Shown here: positions 1 through 10,987 of the stretch, piece after piece
Position numbering within the stretch: the first letter of the stretch is position 1
Layout: the number at the start of each line of letters is the position of its first letter
Made by a program: the position numbers and the translations under genes
The notes under the pieces: generated by a model
What the model saw: the letters and a program-made list of their open reading frames with translations, nothing else
Databases searched by the model: none
Told to the model about the DNA's origin: nothing
NCBI GenBank assembly: GCA_963931925.1
Contig: OZ007580.1
Span: forward strand, 8,552,281 to 8,616,280
Length of the DNA stretch: 64,000 nt
Direction of reading: 5' to 3'
DNA from: Onchidella celtica
Lineage: Eukaryota; Mollusca; Gastropoda; Systellommatophora; Onchidiidae

Positions 1-169
1 TATTAGTATATAATATAATGTATTGCAAAATTTAAAAAACAACTAATATATATTATAATATAAAAATACACGAAGAACCCATTTGTTATCAATAGGCTCG
101 AAAACCACCACGCAGATTTGGCACAAAGAAGTGGAATATGGTCGCGGACCAAATAAGCTATAAATTATG

Positions 170-496
170 GCGGCGTTTTTATGCACGGTCACTAACCGTG
201 TGTAGTGCAGTGGCGTTTGCATGCCCGGTCACGGACCGTACGTGGTAGTGCGGCATTTTTATGCACAGTTACAGACCGTGTATAGTACAGCAGCGTTTTT
301 ATACACGGTCACACGATGTATTGTACAGCGGCATTTTTCATGCACGGTAATGGACCGTGTGTGGCACAGTGGCGTTTTTATGCACGGTCACTTTCACTGT
401 TTACATTTTTCCCATGAATCCATACACGGCCGTCCACCATGCGTTTTTATCCTTATTGTTTTGGGCACAGCACCGCCGATACAAATTTAAACGATA
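170..496 (+). repeat. 40-bp dyad minisatellite element, copy 1
   Basis: About 5.5 units of roughly 40 bp run from 171 to 395. Each is close to GCGTTTTTATGCACGGTCAC followed by GGACCGTGTATAGTACAGCG. The better units contain the dyad CACGGTC-N3-GACCGTG, so each unit can form a hairpin. A non-repetitive flank (about 395-496) follows. The same repeat plus the same flank occurs inverted at 54058-54432, so this is a dispersed element rather than a local satellite. Class unknown. Confidence 0.75.
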
Positions 497-1729
497 GTCT
501 GTTAACCGTTATGACAATCACACGTACATGTACAGTATGCGTAGTTTCAGTCTCTGGCTTTTTAGTTTACTAAATAGGTCTATTATCAGGAATCACAGAC
601 GGCCTTGCAAACTGATTTTAAGAACTTGTCACAGACCCATATCACAAAAATTAAAAACTTCGATTAGCACACGCACCTAGTGGTCTCAATAAGTTACACA
701 CATAATATTTAAACAACCTAGGAAGATCCACAAGTGAAAAGTGAAGCGTCGGCTTCTTTTCAAAATGATTTTAAACTGCCCCGCCCCAAATTTAAGGTGA
801 TGTTAGGTGACTGTTCTGTTTTCAGAAAAATCAGGATGTGAAAAGACTGTGTTTGTTAAATATTAGATTCTGATTTAGTCCCGTATTCTCGGTTCTCTGA
901 GCTGTCCACCAAAATTTGATGTAACCAAACTTGCATGTATGTGGCCACTGGGATGGGTTGCACTGATTTGTTCTTTAATGTCATTGCTCAATATTTTACT
1001 GCACTAGCAATATTTCTACTGATCGCGGTTAAATTATGGGCACCCCCCCCCTACCCCCCGCCTCCAAGTTTGTTCAACTTTTTTTCAGATGGCTATGAAA
1101 TCTGTATGTCATGTCTCTAAGTTGTAGATTTATGAAATGACAGAAACTTAACATTCACTAAAAAAATGGAGTTGGGGTGGTGTTATTTGCACTGTAAAAT
1201 GTTGAGAGAAAGCTGTATTCCACAATTTTGTAACATACAAAACAATGAAACAGAATGACTCTATGTCACAAATTAAATGACAATACATAAAATAAGATAA
1301 GATAAGAATAACAAGGTACATTGCATAACTTTATTATAATATTCTGTTGTCAGGAAATTTGTTGTCACAGCATGAGCAACAGTACTACTTTTTGTACATT
1401 AAATAAATACAATATCAAAGGTTCCGAACCAGTGCCGCACACATGTACATTGCTCACACAACATTACCAACAAGAGAGAACATTACTCACACACTGTCAT
1501 AGAACAATCGATTTCGTAAATTCACAATAGCATACTATTACCAAATTAGGAAGCACTACGGCTTCGAATGACAGGTGGCAAAAAAGATCTCCTAAGTCCA
1601 AAACGCTCTCTGTTTGTTTTTAAATACACTATTCGTCCACTTGATTGAGATCGGACTGTCTGGTGGAACAGGGAGTAGGAGTAGTCATTTGGAATTGATC
1701 TCAGTTTGTTTACATGAATGCATGAATAA
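497..1729. other. Unassigned AT-rich DNA
   Basis: No gene or known repeat recognised. A C-rich tract sits near 1041-1064. Short open frames here have no recognisable protein features. Confidence 0.5.
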
Positions 1730-1749
1730 CTAATCAAAGCTCGTAAATT

Positions 1750-2110
1750 CACCCTTACTTAGATAGCAAGCTTTTTTAAAAATATATAATAGAAGTGTTA
1801 ATTCTGTTCTTGTCGTGCTCCTTTGCATTTCATTCCCCGGCTGCAATACAAAATAAGATGATATTTTGATAGTTGACTTATCAAAAATCTGGCTGAGCGT
1901 TTTGTCTACGTTAAATGATCTAAGTTTCCCCAGGAAATCCATATGCCTGTTTGCCTTTGCATGGACTGAGTTGGTATGAAAGTGACTGTCGAGTTTGGAG
2001 TCGCCGTGGATTCCAAGATATTTATAAGAGTCAACTATCTCAACATTTTGATTATATTATAGATTTCAAGCGGTGGAAGTAATACTGCATTTGTTCTGAA
2101 GTCAATTAAT
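1750..2110 (-). mobile_element. Decayed LINE reverse-transcriptase fragment
   Basis: Read on the - strand from about 2070 downwards, an open frame gives VDSYKYLGIHGDSKLDSHF followed by HAKANRHMDFLGKLRSF. This matches the region of non-LTR retrotransposon RTs just after the catalytic palm (the YKYLG block, then K...R...LGKLRSF). Stops and an unclear continuation at both ends show it is a dead fragment. The clade cannot be fixed from this segment. Confidence 0.6.
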
Positions 2111-3170
2111 TATCAATTCCTGTTTTTCTGTACATTTATTAGTAAAAAGTGATCTGCACATCACAGTGCAAACCATTGTATAGTACTTATGAGCATGTTC
2201 ATCGTGTGGGCCAAAAAATCAGTCTTTGTGTAGGATGGTCATCTGCAAGTTTACGGTCGTACAAGGTTTTAAAAATACCTTTATTACAGTTATTGTAAAC
2301 AAGACATAAATACATGTATATTTAATTACATAAGAGAACAATAAAAAAAAGAAATAAGTAATCAAGCATGATGAAAATAAATGAAAATGAAAAAAGAAGA
2401 GGTCTTTGGATGACAGGCATATGTGATACATATTGAAATGTTCAGATAGGACAATTCAGTGGTCGTGGGATCATTGTTTGGTGCTACTTTTCTCATTCTT
2501 TTGGTCTCTTGCAGCACAAGTGGAGAAAGAAAGGCCGTGAAACCCCATTATTTTTAGAGTCAACATGTGAAACAAGATGAGGGTGGAGTATAAAGTAGCT
2601 GCATTCAAAGACCTATCAATGGCAGCCCTAGAGATTTTTTATTGTGGGATCACACGAATGTTCGTTTGCTCATGTTGAGGAGTGACTTGGTGTTTATGAA
2701 ATGTCTGAATTTGCTGAACAGGCAGTGCTAAGCATGGCTTGATTGTATAGGTGAGATCCTCATCTCCAATGAGAGCCTGATTTTAAATTATTACACCCCC
2801 GCATTGTTTTATAATTTCATCCTATGTCTTCCTTTGTGGAATAATGCTTGTGAATTTCCAGCACAAAAAGAAACATGAACCTAACTTAATATGTGCAAAT
2901 AATATACTGTACTGTGTCTTGTCTATAACTGCCTGTAGCTACAACATGATGTACATCCACTATTCAATGAGGTATGCGACCTCATCAAGGTGTATATATA
3001 TGATATTCTGGACGAAAATACAAACACAGTAGAAAAACACAAAGAAAAGTAAGTCACCTTTGAACTTTCATTCTATCCTTTAATATTAGGACAAGAATGA
3101 CACAATGGCATGCGGATCAAATGGTAATTAAAGGTGATGGTGAGATTATATACATACACTGATGCTTTAG
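2111..3170. other. Unassigned AT-rich DNA
   Basis: AT-rich sequence with no supported gene or repeat. Confidence 0.5.
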
Positions 3171-3173
3171 TGC

Positions 3174-3313
3174 TCACACCTCCATCAAGTTTAATGCTTT
3201 CTTGAATTTTGTGTTGATCATCCTCAGGAGGCTGGCGTTATCTGGATTTAGATCAACAATGTCCTGTGGGAAACTGTCAAAATGATTTTGACAGTTGTTC
3301 TCCGAAAGCATCT
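3174..3313 (-). CDS. Candidate terminal coding exon, unknown protein
   Basis: On the - strand a possible acceptor (GGCCAG near 3314-3319) is followed by an open frame ending at a TGA at 3174-3176. It reads HFDSFPQDIVDLNPDNASL followed by LRMINTKFKKALNLMEV. The residue composition looks like real protein and unlike the surrounding AT-rich DNA. It could be the last exon of a small gene whose first exon is at 3926-4114, but no phase-consistent join was found. No family recognised; it could also be a decayed element. Confidence 0.3.
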
Positions 3314-3925
3314 CGATCCTGGCCTAGATCTGTCACTGTAACATAATGCAACACTGGCTGCAAGAAGAAACACTTTTATATTTAAAAATCTACCGAATCA
3401 ACTTCTGGACGCCTTTCAGTATGGTTACGTTATTTGTCATATAAGACTGAAATCTAGATCTTGATATCTAAATGTATTTTTTCAAGGCTTATGAATTACT
3501 TTCTCAGTTCTCCACCAACTCATGACTGTGGGGTGAATTTTCACACTTTTCACTCTCGCAGGAATGCACTGGCATCCAAATTTCCAAAGCATCGCCCAGT
3601 CCGATAATCTCCAAAAATCACATTAAAGCATTTAAATGGGACAAGAGTGAGAGAGGATACTGAAAAGACCAATCTTGAAAAAAACATAGATCTATTGGAA
3701 TATTACTTTCTAACAATAACCCTATCCTCACGCCAAACTCTGACCAACCTGTTCCTAACCCTCAATCCTGTCCATACAGCTATCTAGATTCAGATCTACC
3801 CCTCAATTCAAGATAATCTGATATGAAAATCCATCTCACATTTCAAAGCTCAAGGTGTCTAGGCCTAGATCAATTCTAGGCAGGTGTGTACGCTGTGACA
3901 ATGACATGACACTTACTTACATCTT

Positions 3926-4114
3926 TTACGAGGCCCTTCGTTTATTCTCGACGTCTCGAAATGGCTGCAGTCGGGACGTTGTTACAACAAAATCCGCTGG
4001 TGTTTTAAATTTCCTCTTCAATTTTGCTTTCTCCGCCTTGTCAGAAATTTTAATGTTGTATTTTGCAAAAGATGTCTCCACCAATTGCTCCGTGTATTGT
4101 AGGAATTCCTCCAT
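3926..4114 (-). CDS. Candidate small protein or first exon, unknown
   Basis: A 62-codon - strand frame begins with ATG at 4112-4114 and reads MEEFLQYTEQLVETSFAKYN, then a lysine-rich stretch and PADFVVTTSRLQPF. The N-terminal part is acidic and looks helical, followed by a basic segment, which is balanced for a real protein. A strong donor-like GTAAGTAAG lies just beyond the in-frame stop, so splicing from an earlier GT or a 3'UTR intron is possible. The start context is weak (C at -3). No family recognised. Confidence 0.3.
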   Translation of the reverse strand: MEEFLQYTEQLVETSFAKYNIKISDKAEKAKLKRKFKTPADFVVTTSRLQPFRDVENKRRAS

Positions 4115-4796
4115 AAGACGTAAATTCCCGGCCTGCAGTGAAACTCGCCATCCCCGACACGTACCAGACAGCCAGGAGAACAGAATGGAAGCGGAAAGGC
4201 TACATCCAATCTTTGCGAGTGTGCATGCCTAAGTGGCGGTGCCATAAAACGAAATACAAACGGATACGGCAAAGGGCCGTGCGAAAAAAACACTTCCATA
4301 AACTATAAGAGCATACAAGTATGCCCTACTGAGGAATAATCCGTAAAATGAGTAAATAATGGAACACTTAGCTCCCGATGGAGGTTTAAGAGACATATTA
4401 CCAAAGGCGTTCACTGAACGAAATTCTCCCTGCGCAATTAAATCTTGCCATTTAGCTGTTGGAATTGTTGTCTTTGCATTCTGCTCTGCTTCGTAAACTC
4501 CATTTTCCACACCGCTAAACCCTTTAATTCCCCCTTCATATCAGTGGGTTTCATACTAGCAAACAAGTAGATAAACACATAAACATTAAAATCTTTTTCA
4601 ATTGCTCATAAAATTACTTAAAATAACACACAATTGCAATGTTACCAGAAACTGGCAGCATTTTGCAGCTCAGGAACATTCTGTGAACAAGCGCTATCTG
4701 AAATCACAGTCAGTTACTGATGCTCATGTGGACAATATTTCCACAGAAACGTGTAATCATGCACAGTGTTTCCAGACGTAACCATCATTGATATAA

Positions 4797-5780
4797 CCAA
4801 AGATACTAGATTGATAAGATCAGACACTCCCTTCTTCCGACTTCTTGAAATACCGTTTACGTCCGGTCACGTACACCGCCCACTCTCAGTGCGCAGAGCC
4901 AGCGCTTCGTACAACGGATTTGCATAGAAAATCGGTTTCGCTTCGAGAGGCACTATCGTCGTCAAAATATTTTTAAACTAATCTTTGTAGTATGTAATTA
5001 ATGATGAATGTTTGTGTAAAGCAAAGTATAAAAAGGGCGAGTGAAGGGAGGCAATTAGAGAGAGAAACGGATTTTTCACAAGATGACCCCGGCATAGATC
5101 TAGTAATGTGCGTGCGGCTTCCCTGGCGTCTCTCGCGGCAAGTTATTTTTAGCCTATCGACAGCGCTTGTGACATGACTACCAACTGTTTTGTACTGCTA
5201 TGCGTCTCTTGTGCAACGCTTGATGTGGTTCTCAACGATGGTGTATTTTTAGTGAATTTTCGAAAAGAAGAAGAGGGAGAAGAAAGAGATGAAAGAACAT
5301 CTAAGGTTAGTCTCTTATTGTTAACGAAAAGTCCTTAAACGTTTTCAAATGCCATCATAGTCAAGGCAATTATTTACTTTCTTACTTGTGTTTACTGTTG
5401 GGAGACAGGGAGCGCGAGTTACGTCATGAACGGAAAATCCAGTCTCGGCCCCATGTTATTCTAAAATAATTATACCAGATCCATCTTCGACATGATAGTA
5501 AATTAATAAAACAATTGTGATATTGTCACCACATTTAAAAAGGAAAAAAAAAACAGCCAGAGGTTTCCTGCAATAAACCACTTTATAAATACAAAGTAAG
5601 CGACTTCCAGCAAGGTCTATGGTGAGAGCTGAACACTGACCACAACTCGGTATTTTCTCTATTCGGCTTTGTAAAAAATGCCGTTGTTTACATCTCTCAC
5701 GCATACGCCACTAGGTGACACTGCCAAACCCGTGCACGCCAAAACCCAGAGCTGTCTCATCTTATCAACTCTAGTATCTT
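4797..5780 (+). mobile_element. TIR element, copy 1 (about 984 bp)
   Basis: Begins CCAAAGATACTAGATTGATA and ends with the inverse, TCTTATCAACTCTAGTATCTT. Copy 2 at 6630-7589 is the same sequence in inverse orientation, and a 5'-end fragment lies at 52219-52507. A TATA-like TATAAAAA at 5027-5034 precedes an ATG at 5106 and a conserved exon-like segment (VLLCVSxATxDVVLxxGVF in both copies), which ends at a splice-donor-like AAG|GTTAGT near 5306. The flanks GATATAAC and GATGTAAC could be an 8-bp target duplication with one mismatch, which would suggest hAT-like, but the ends are offset by one base. No transposase seen. Confidence 0.6.
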
Positions 5781-6629
5781 AGATGTAACTGTATATATTA
5801 AATTTGCAAACGAATTGGCTCGTTGTGTGGTTGTTGTTTTGTAACCTATTAAATGCTCTGCTCTACATGATTCTGAATGGAAAGGTCTGAAAATAAATTT
5901 AATGTCGCCAAAGGGACTCAGTGAGCAGTTCAACACACCAAATCCAGCCTAGATAATATATTTTTGAGGTAGAGCTGTTTAGAACATGCAGCCAAACTAC
6001 AAACACTAAACTTCTTTTTGTAATACTGTATATGTATCAACCAGAAGCCAATTTCTTAACAGGCTGCAGGAGTCAGTTCGAAGAGGTTTTTCTGTGAAAT
6101 AAGCTAAACGCCCTCACCGTGAAAAGTTAAAGTAACACAACAATAACTACAACAACAAACTGTAAACAAAAGAAATTTAATTATGTGGCGATAATAGTCA
6201 CTTACTTTTTATTTGTAATCATCATGATGATTCTCAAGTGTCAAAACCTACAATTGAGGTTTGAAAATGTCGTACAAGACGCTTGCTTCAAATTTAGACC
6301 AAGAAAAAATCCAAACATACATATTCACATCGTTTTCTAGTGCTAATGACCAATTCAAACACAACCAAAACATTATGGGAATTTCTAGCGAAATAAAACA
6401 TTTTTACCTTTCACAATAACGTCCACGTATGAGCTTTCTTGTAGCAACACGTCATGTGATGTTTTATCTATCACGCAGTCTTACGTGCTGTTACGGTAGA
6501 CAGCAACACAATTGTAAAACAAGAAAATAGACAAAAGCCACAGGCAAGGAAGAACCGGCTCGTGATAAGATAAGTCGCCCACGTTTTTTGTTGTTTTTTT
6601 CAAATGGAAACTCTGATCGTTTTGCGAAA
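5781..6629. other. Spacer between inverted TIR elements
   Basis: An AT-rich, 849-bp spacer separating the two oppositely oriented copies. No gene or repeat recognised. Confidence 0.5.
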
Positions 6630-7589
6630 CCAAAGATACTAGAAATGATAAGATGAGACAGCTCGGGGTTTTCGCGTGTACGGGTTTGGCAGCGCCACCT
6701 TGTGGCGTAAGGGTGAGAGAAGTAAGCAACGGCATTTTTTACCAAGCCGAATAGAAAAAATGCCGAGGTTTGTTCAGTGTTGAGCTCTCACATCAGACCT
6801 TGCTGGAAGTTGCTTACTTTGTAATTATAAAGTAATTCGTTGAGGAAATCTCTGGCATTATTTTTCCTTTTTAAATATGGTAGCAATGTCACACTCGTTT
6901 CATTAATTTACCATCAGTCCGAAGGTAGATCTAGTATATTTTTAGGGTAACATGGAACCGAGCCCGGGTTTTCTGTTCATGATGTAACTCGCACGCCCTG
7001 TCTCCCAGCAGCAAATGCAAGTAAGAAAGTAAACAATAGCGGGAACTGTGAAGGGTATTGAAAACCGTTTAAGGACTTTCCTTTAACAATAACAGACTAA
7101 CCTTGGATTTTCCTCCTCTTCGTTCTTCCTCCTCTTCTTTTTCTTCTGCAAATTCACGAAAAATACACCCTCTTCGAGAACCACATCAACCGTTGCATCG
7201 GAGACGCATAGCAGTACAGTCGCTAGCAGTCGAGTCCCAAGCGCTGTCGGTAGGCTAAAAATAACTTGTCGCGAGAGAGGCCGGGGAAGCCGCACGCACA
7301 TTACTAGATCTAAGTATGCCTAAGCTATCCCGTCAGAAATCTGTTTCTCCCTCTTTTTCCTTCCTTCACCCGCCTTTTTTAGCTTTGCTTTATAGAAAAC
7401 TTCATTATTAATTACATACTACATATTTTAAAAATATTTTGACGGTGAAGCTGCCTCTCTATGCAAATCCATTGTACGAAGAGTTGGCTCTGCGTGCTGA
7501 GAGTGGGCGGTGCCAGTGACCGGATGTAAGCGGTGTTTTAAGAGGCCAGAAGAAGAGAGTGTCTGATCTTGTCAGTCTAGTATCTTTGG
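6630..7589 (-). mobile_element. TIR element, copy 2, inverted (about 960 bp)
   Basis: Starts CCAAAGATACTAGAAATGAT and ends TCTAGTATCTTTGG. Read on the - strand it repeats copy 1, including the ATG exon-like frame (about 7301 down to 7110, beginning MCVRLPRPLSRQVIF) and a GTTAGT donor-like site. This copy keeps the frame open for 72 codons, whereas copy 1 breaks it early. With copy 1 it makes an inverted repeat with arms close to 1 kb. Confidence 0.6.
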
Positions 7590-9140
7590 TGAAACTGGTG
7601 CTCTACAGCAGCATTTGGATACAGAAAGGAACGTGGGCTTCCTCTTCGTGCTGTCCCAGTTCTGAAATATCCTTATCTGTCCTACCAGAGTCCAAAAGTT
7701 GAAAAAAAACAACAACAAAGTAGGAAGAAAGTTCACGGTAGCGAAAAATGTATGTCACGGTGGATTATCTTGTTATGTATAGAAAGAATTGCAAAACTTA
7801 CGCCCTGAACTCTGAGATAACAACAGAACTGACAAACATGCGATTTTTGCCTAAATTCAGTAAGAAAAAAATAAAGTAGGTTGAGATTGACTAACAAACT
7901 GTGGCTGTACCCTTGTCGTATATTTGTACTATGCTCGTCGACGACAATTGTGACTCGTCGCGATAGTTGTGGCCCGAAGGTACATTTGGTTATCCTGGGT
8001 TATTGATACCTAATAAATGGGGTGTTTTTTTTCCCTTTTATTTGACACCAAATTCATCATTATGTGGCAGAGTGAAATAATGTGGGTTGAGGTTCTGTGC
8101 CGGCATTTGGTCTGAAGCGCACATCCAAATCTAAATGGATAGTTGTATCATGTCACATAGTCTTCTTTCGAGCGAGTACATTAAAACGCACAATAAAGAG
8201 TTGTTGTTTTTTTTGTTGTTGTTCAGAATTTCACACATCATGAAGTTAGACAATATGTGGATGAATAGGGCACAGTAAATGTAAAGCAAAGGCAAAGACA
8301 ACTTGACAATGATGTACTGCCAATAAATCTCCTTAAGAAAGTGTTACTGCTACTTTGCCCGATGTTATATGGATGCAGATGTCAGACAATAATTATTGAA
8401 CTGCACATTATCCCATGCTTCTGAAGAAGGTCCAGTCTGGCAATAAATAATACCTAATTCGTAAGGGTTTGCTACAGTTGGAAATCTACTTGTTTGCTTC
8501 TAATCAAGCTGCCAGCTTTAAATGTGGTTTGTTTTCAGGAAGCGCCTGACGCAAAAATCTCTTTTTCACATTAGAAATCGGAAATCGGTGACATTTACTT
8601 GGTTTAGAGAGGGGATGAAAATCTGCAATGCCTCAATCAATTTAGAACTAAACTTTGTACGAGATGCATATGCCCACAGGTAGCTGCTTGATCATATTTG
8701 ATACAATTTATATAACAAATTACACATGATTTCAATTTTATTCCCTCGTCTACTTCCAGTCGCCAAAGCGCGAATCAACAGCCAATTTGGCTTGCCCCAT
8801 TATTAACATGGAATCATTCACACAGAGTGCCTTAATACTTCTCCACAAGAGCTACCATATAAAACAATTGTTTTTGTTCTGATCCAACCATTTATGAAAA
8901 CATAAGGATAGGTATCTTTCCTTGTGACCACGAGACTGGTACAAATGACAAAAAAAATAGAAATTTTAATAAGATTATTAATCATACAAACAAATTCATT
9001 CTTTCGTCGTGTTGGGGCAAAAATGAAATTAAAACAGCTATTTGCTTACAAGGAAGCTAGAAATGAGCAGTTGTACAGTAGACTGTCAAGTGGAACTAAA
9101 ATGTGCGCAAACTACACATTGCATTTAATATCCCGAGGGA
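7590..9140. other. Unassigned DNA
   Basis: No gene or repeat recognised. A short TTG-rich run lies near 8200-8223. Confidence 0.5.
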
Positions 9141-9144
9141 ATCG

Positions 9145-9597
9145 GAGACGGTAGTCTGGAGGCAAGGTGCTCGCCCCTCATGCCGAAGTTACCGGGTTGG
9201 AATCCCGGTCGGTACAGGCATGTTGGAATTTGGGGATTTTTCTCATTTTTTTCCGGTCCCAGATCCTGTGGTAGGTAAGATCTAGCGACTAGTCTTCTCT
9301 GATAAGGAAGAAAAACGCAGAGGGCCCGTGTGCACGCTGCGCACGTTAAAGATATCGTGGGAGTTGGAAATCGATAAGAGTAGGCCGAACAGGCCGGTGC
9401 TGGGGCAAAATTAAATAAAAGTTATCCTTACCACTCCCTCACACTCCCCCACCCCCGCAAAAAAACAAATTAAAAAACCGCCGACGGCGCTGCACTGTGG
9501 CGACGGCGTGCCTGCTCCAGTTGTAACTGGGCTGCAATGACACAAAGGCAAATTTCCCAAATGGGATTAAAGAAGTATTCAAAAAAAAAAAAAAAAA
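9145..9597 (+). mobile_element. tRNA-derived SINE, copy a (tail A)
   Basis: The tRNA-like head has an A-box region (GGTAGTCTGGAGG) and a B-box region (GGGTTGGAATCCCGG near 9194). Next comes the central body shared by all copies here (GCGCACGTTAAAGATA near 9338), a C-rich linker, and tail A (GTTGTAACTGGGCTGCAATG near 9519). It ends in poly-A at 9581-9597. No target duplication was found, and it differs from the other copies at many sites, so it is probably older. Confidence 0.8.
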
Positions 9598-9669
9598 GGG
9601 AGATTTGAGCAGCATGACAGAGAAAGTAGGACTGTTCTACTTACTTTCAGTTTCAGTGCATAGTGTAGG

Positions 9670-9699
9670 CCAAGACCCATTATACCAAGACGGTGCAAT
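9670..9699 (+). repeat. Left arm of 30-bp inverted repeat
   Basis: CCAAGACCCATTATACCAAG and the next 10 bases match the reverse complement of 10955-10984 with one mismatch. The right arm ends 3 bases before the solo LTR at 10988, so the LTR landed at the edge of an older TIR-like structure. Confidence 0.6.
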
Positions 9700-10387
9700 T
9701 CAAGCACTTCCGTCCGCCGAGCCAGTAGTTTCTACAAATAGTCCGGCGCGTACAATCGTAAACACAGGCATGCGGTTCGTCGTACGTGTTAATCAAAATT
9801 AACACTTTGCAAGGCTGTTTGCCGACTTGAAGTTTATGTCTATTATAGTAACTTGGACTTCAGACATACACCTTTGCACTCCTCATACAGTCCCAATATT
9901 TTTGTGTTTGCTCTAGTGCATGACTGTGTGCTATGGAGATCATCAGCTGTGTGTTTGTGTTTGTGAAGACCGAGGGGCGTAAAAATCTAATTGCTAATTC
10001 AACTTTCGGTATAAGGGCATCTCTTTTTGTTTGTTTGAGGAAGCCGTAAAACGTCATGGATCAAATACTGATAAACTTTCTCAAAGCTAAGGAATCCCAT
10101 ACGTACAATCAATAATTATGTGAATGAACTTTTCCACTTGATCATCCCGAATTTCTTTTAAAGGAAGTGTTTTGTTGTTGTTGTTTCTTTCTTTCTTTCT
10201 TTCCTTTTTCCTTATTAATCTTCAAGCCATAGAAATTCAATCAGAAATAGTGCCCCAAAACAGAAAATTTCAGGAAAGAAAGTTGGAAAACTGAAGAAGC
10301 TGCAACATGAGTAACACTTTTTCAACGTTCATTGTCATCAGAATACTGCAGCTGGATTTTGGTGCGTTTTTGTTGATTTTTTTTAAT

Positions 10388-10740
10388 CGCCCATCTGGTC
10401 ACTTTTCCTACATCATTACCCTTTTTCTGCTACCCTGGTTGTCTCTACACTTTTTCATAGAATTAGATGTGAATTTCCCCTCTGGTCTGATGTATGTGAG
10501 AACTTCATTCAAAGTTTGTGCTTTATACCCATTTATTTGCTTTAATCATTTAAATAATGGCCCATCTGGTCTCTTTTCCGACTTCATTCCTCTTGTTCTG
10601 CTACCCTGGTTATCTCTACTCTTTTTCATATGATTAGAAGATGTACCTGTACAGTTCCCCTTTGGTTTTATGTATGTAAGAACTTCATTCAAAGTTTTGC
10701 AGTTTATACTCATTTATTTGCTTTAATCATTAAATTAATT
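10388..10740 (+). repeat. Approx. 175-bp tandem duplication
   Basis: Two direct copies (about 10388-10560 and 10561-10740) share CCATCTGGT..CTTTTCC, CTGCTACCCTGGTT, GAACTTCATTCAAAGTTT and CATTTATTTGCTTTAATCAT in order. Point differences are scattered, so the duplication is not recent. Confidence 0.75.
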
Positions 10741-10954
10741 CTTTGAATAGGTGATCTATTGTACAGTTCTTGGTAGTCTTGGTAGTCTATTAACCTCATT
10801 TCATCCAAAGAGACATAAAGAAAATATCACTGTTTACGTCATGCCACCATTAAATCTTTGCTAACCGAGCCATGACTGGGCACACCATACGCGCTGGGTC
10901 AGTCTAGCAGACAACGCACGCGGCGGAACTCTTCACCTTTGTATTTAACGATCG

Positions 10955-10984
10955 ATTGCACCGTCTTGGTATAGTGGGTCTTGG
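10955..10984 (-). repeat. Right arm of 30-bp inverted repeat
   Basis: Pairs with 9670-9699 with one mismatch. It lies directly before the TSD-like GGTG and the solo LTR. Confidence 0.6.
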
Positions 10985-10987
10985 GTG

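Noticed and set aside
9150..9230. tRNA gene (also at the other SINE heads)
   Set aside because: The A- and B-box-like segments always continue into the same SINE body, so these are SINE heads and not tRNA genes.
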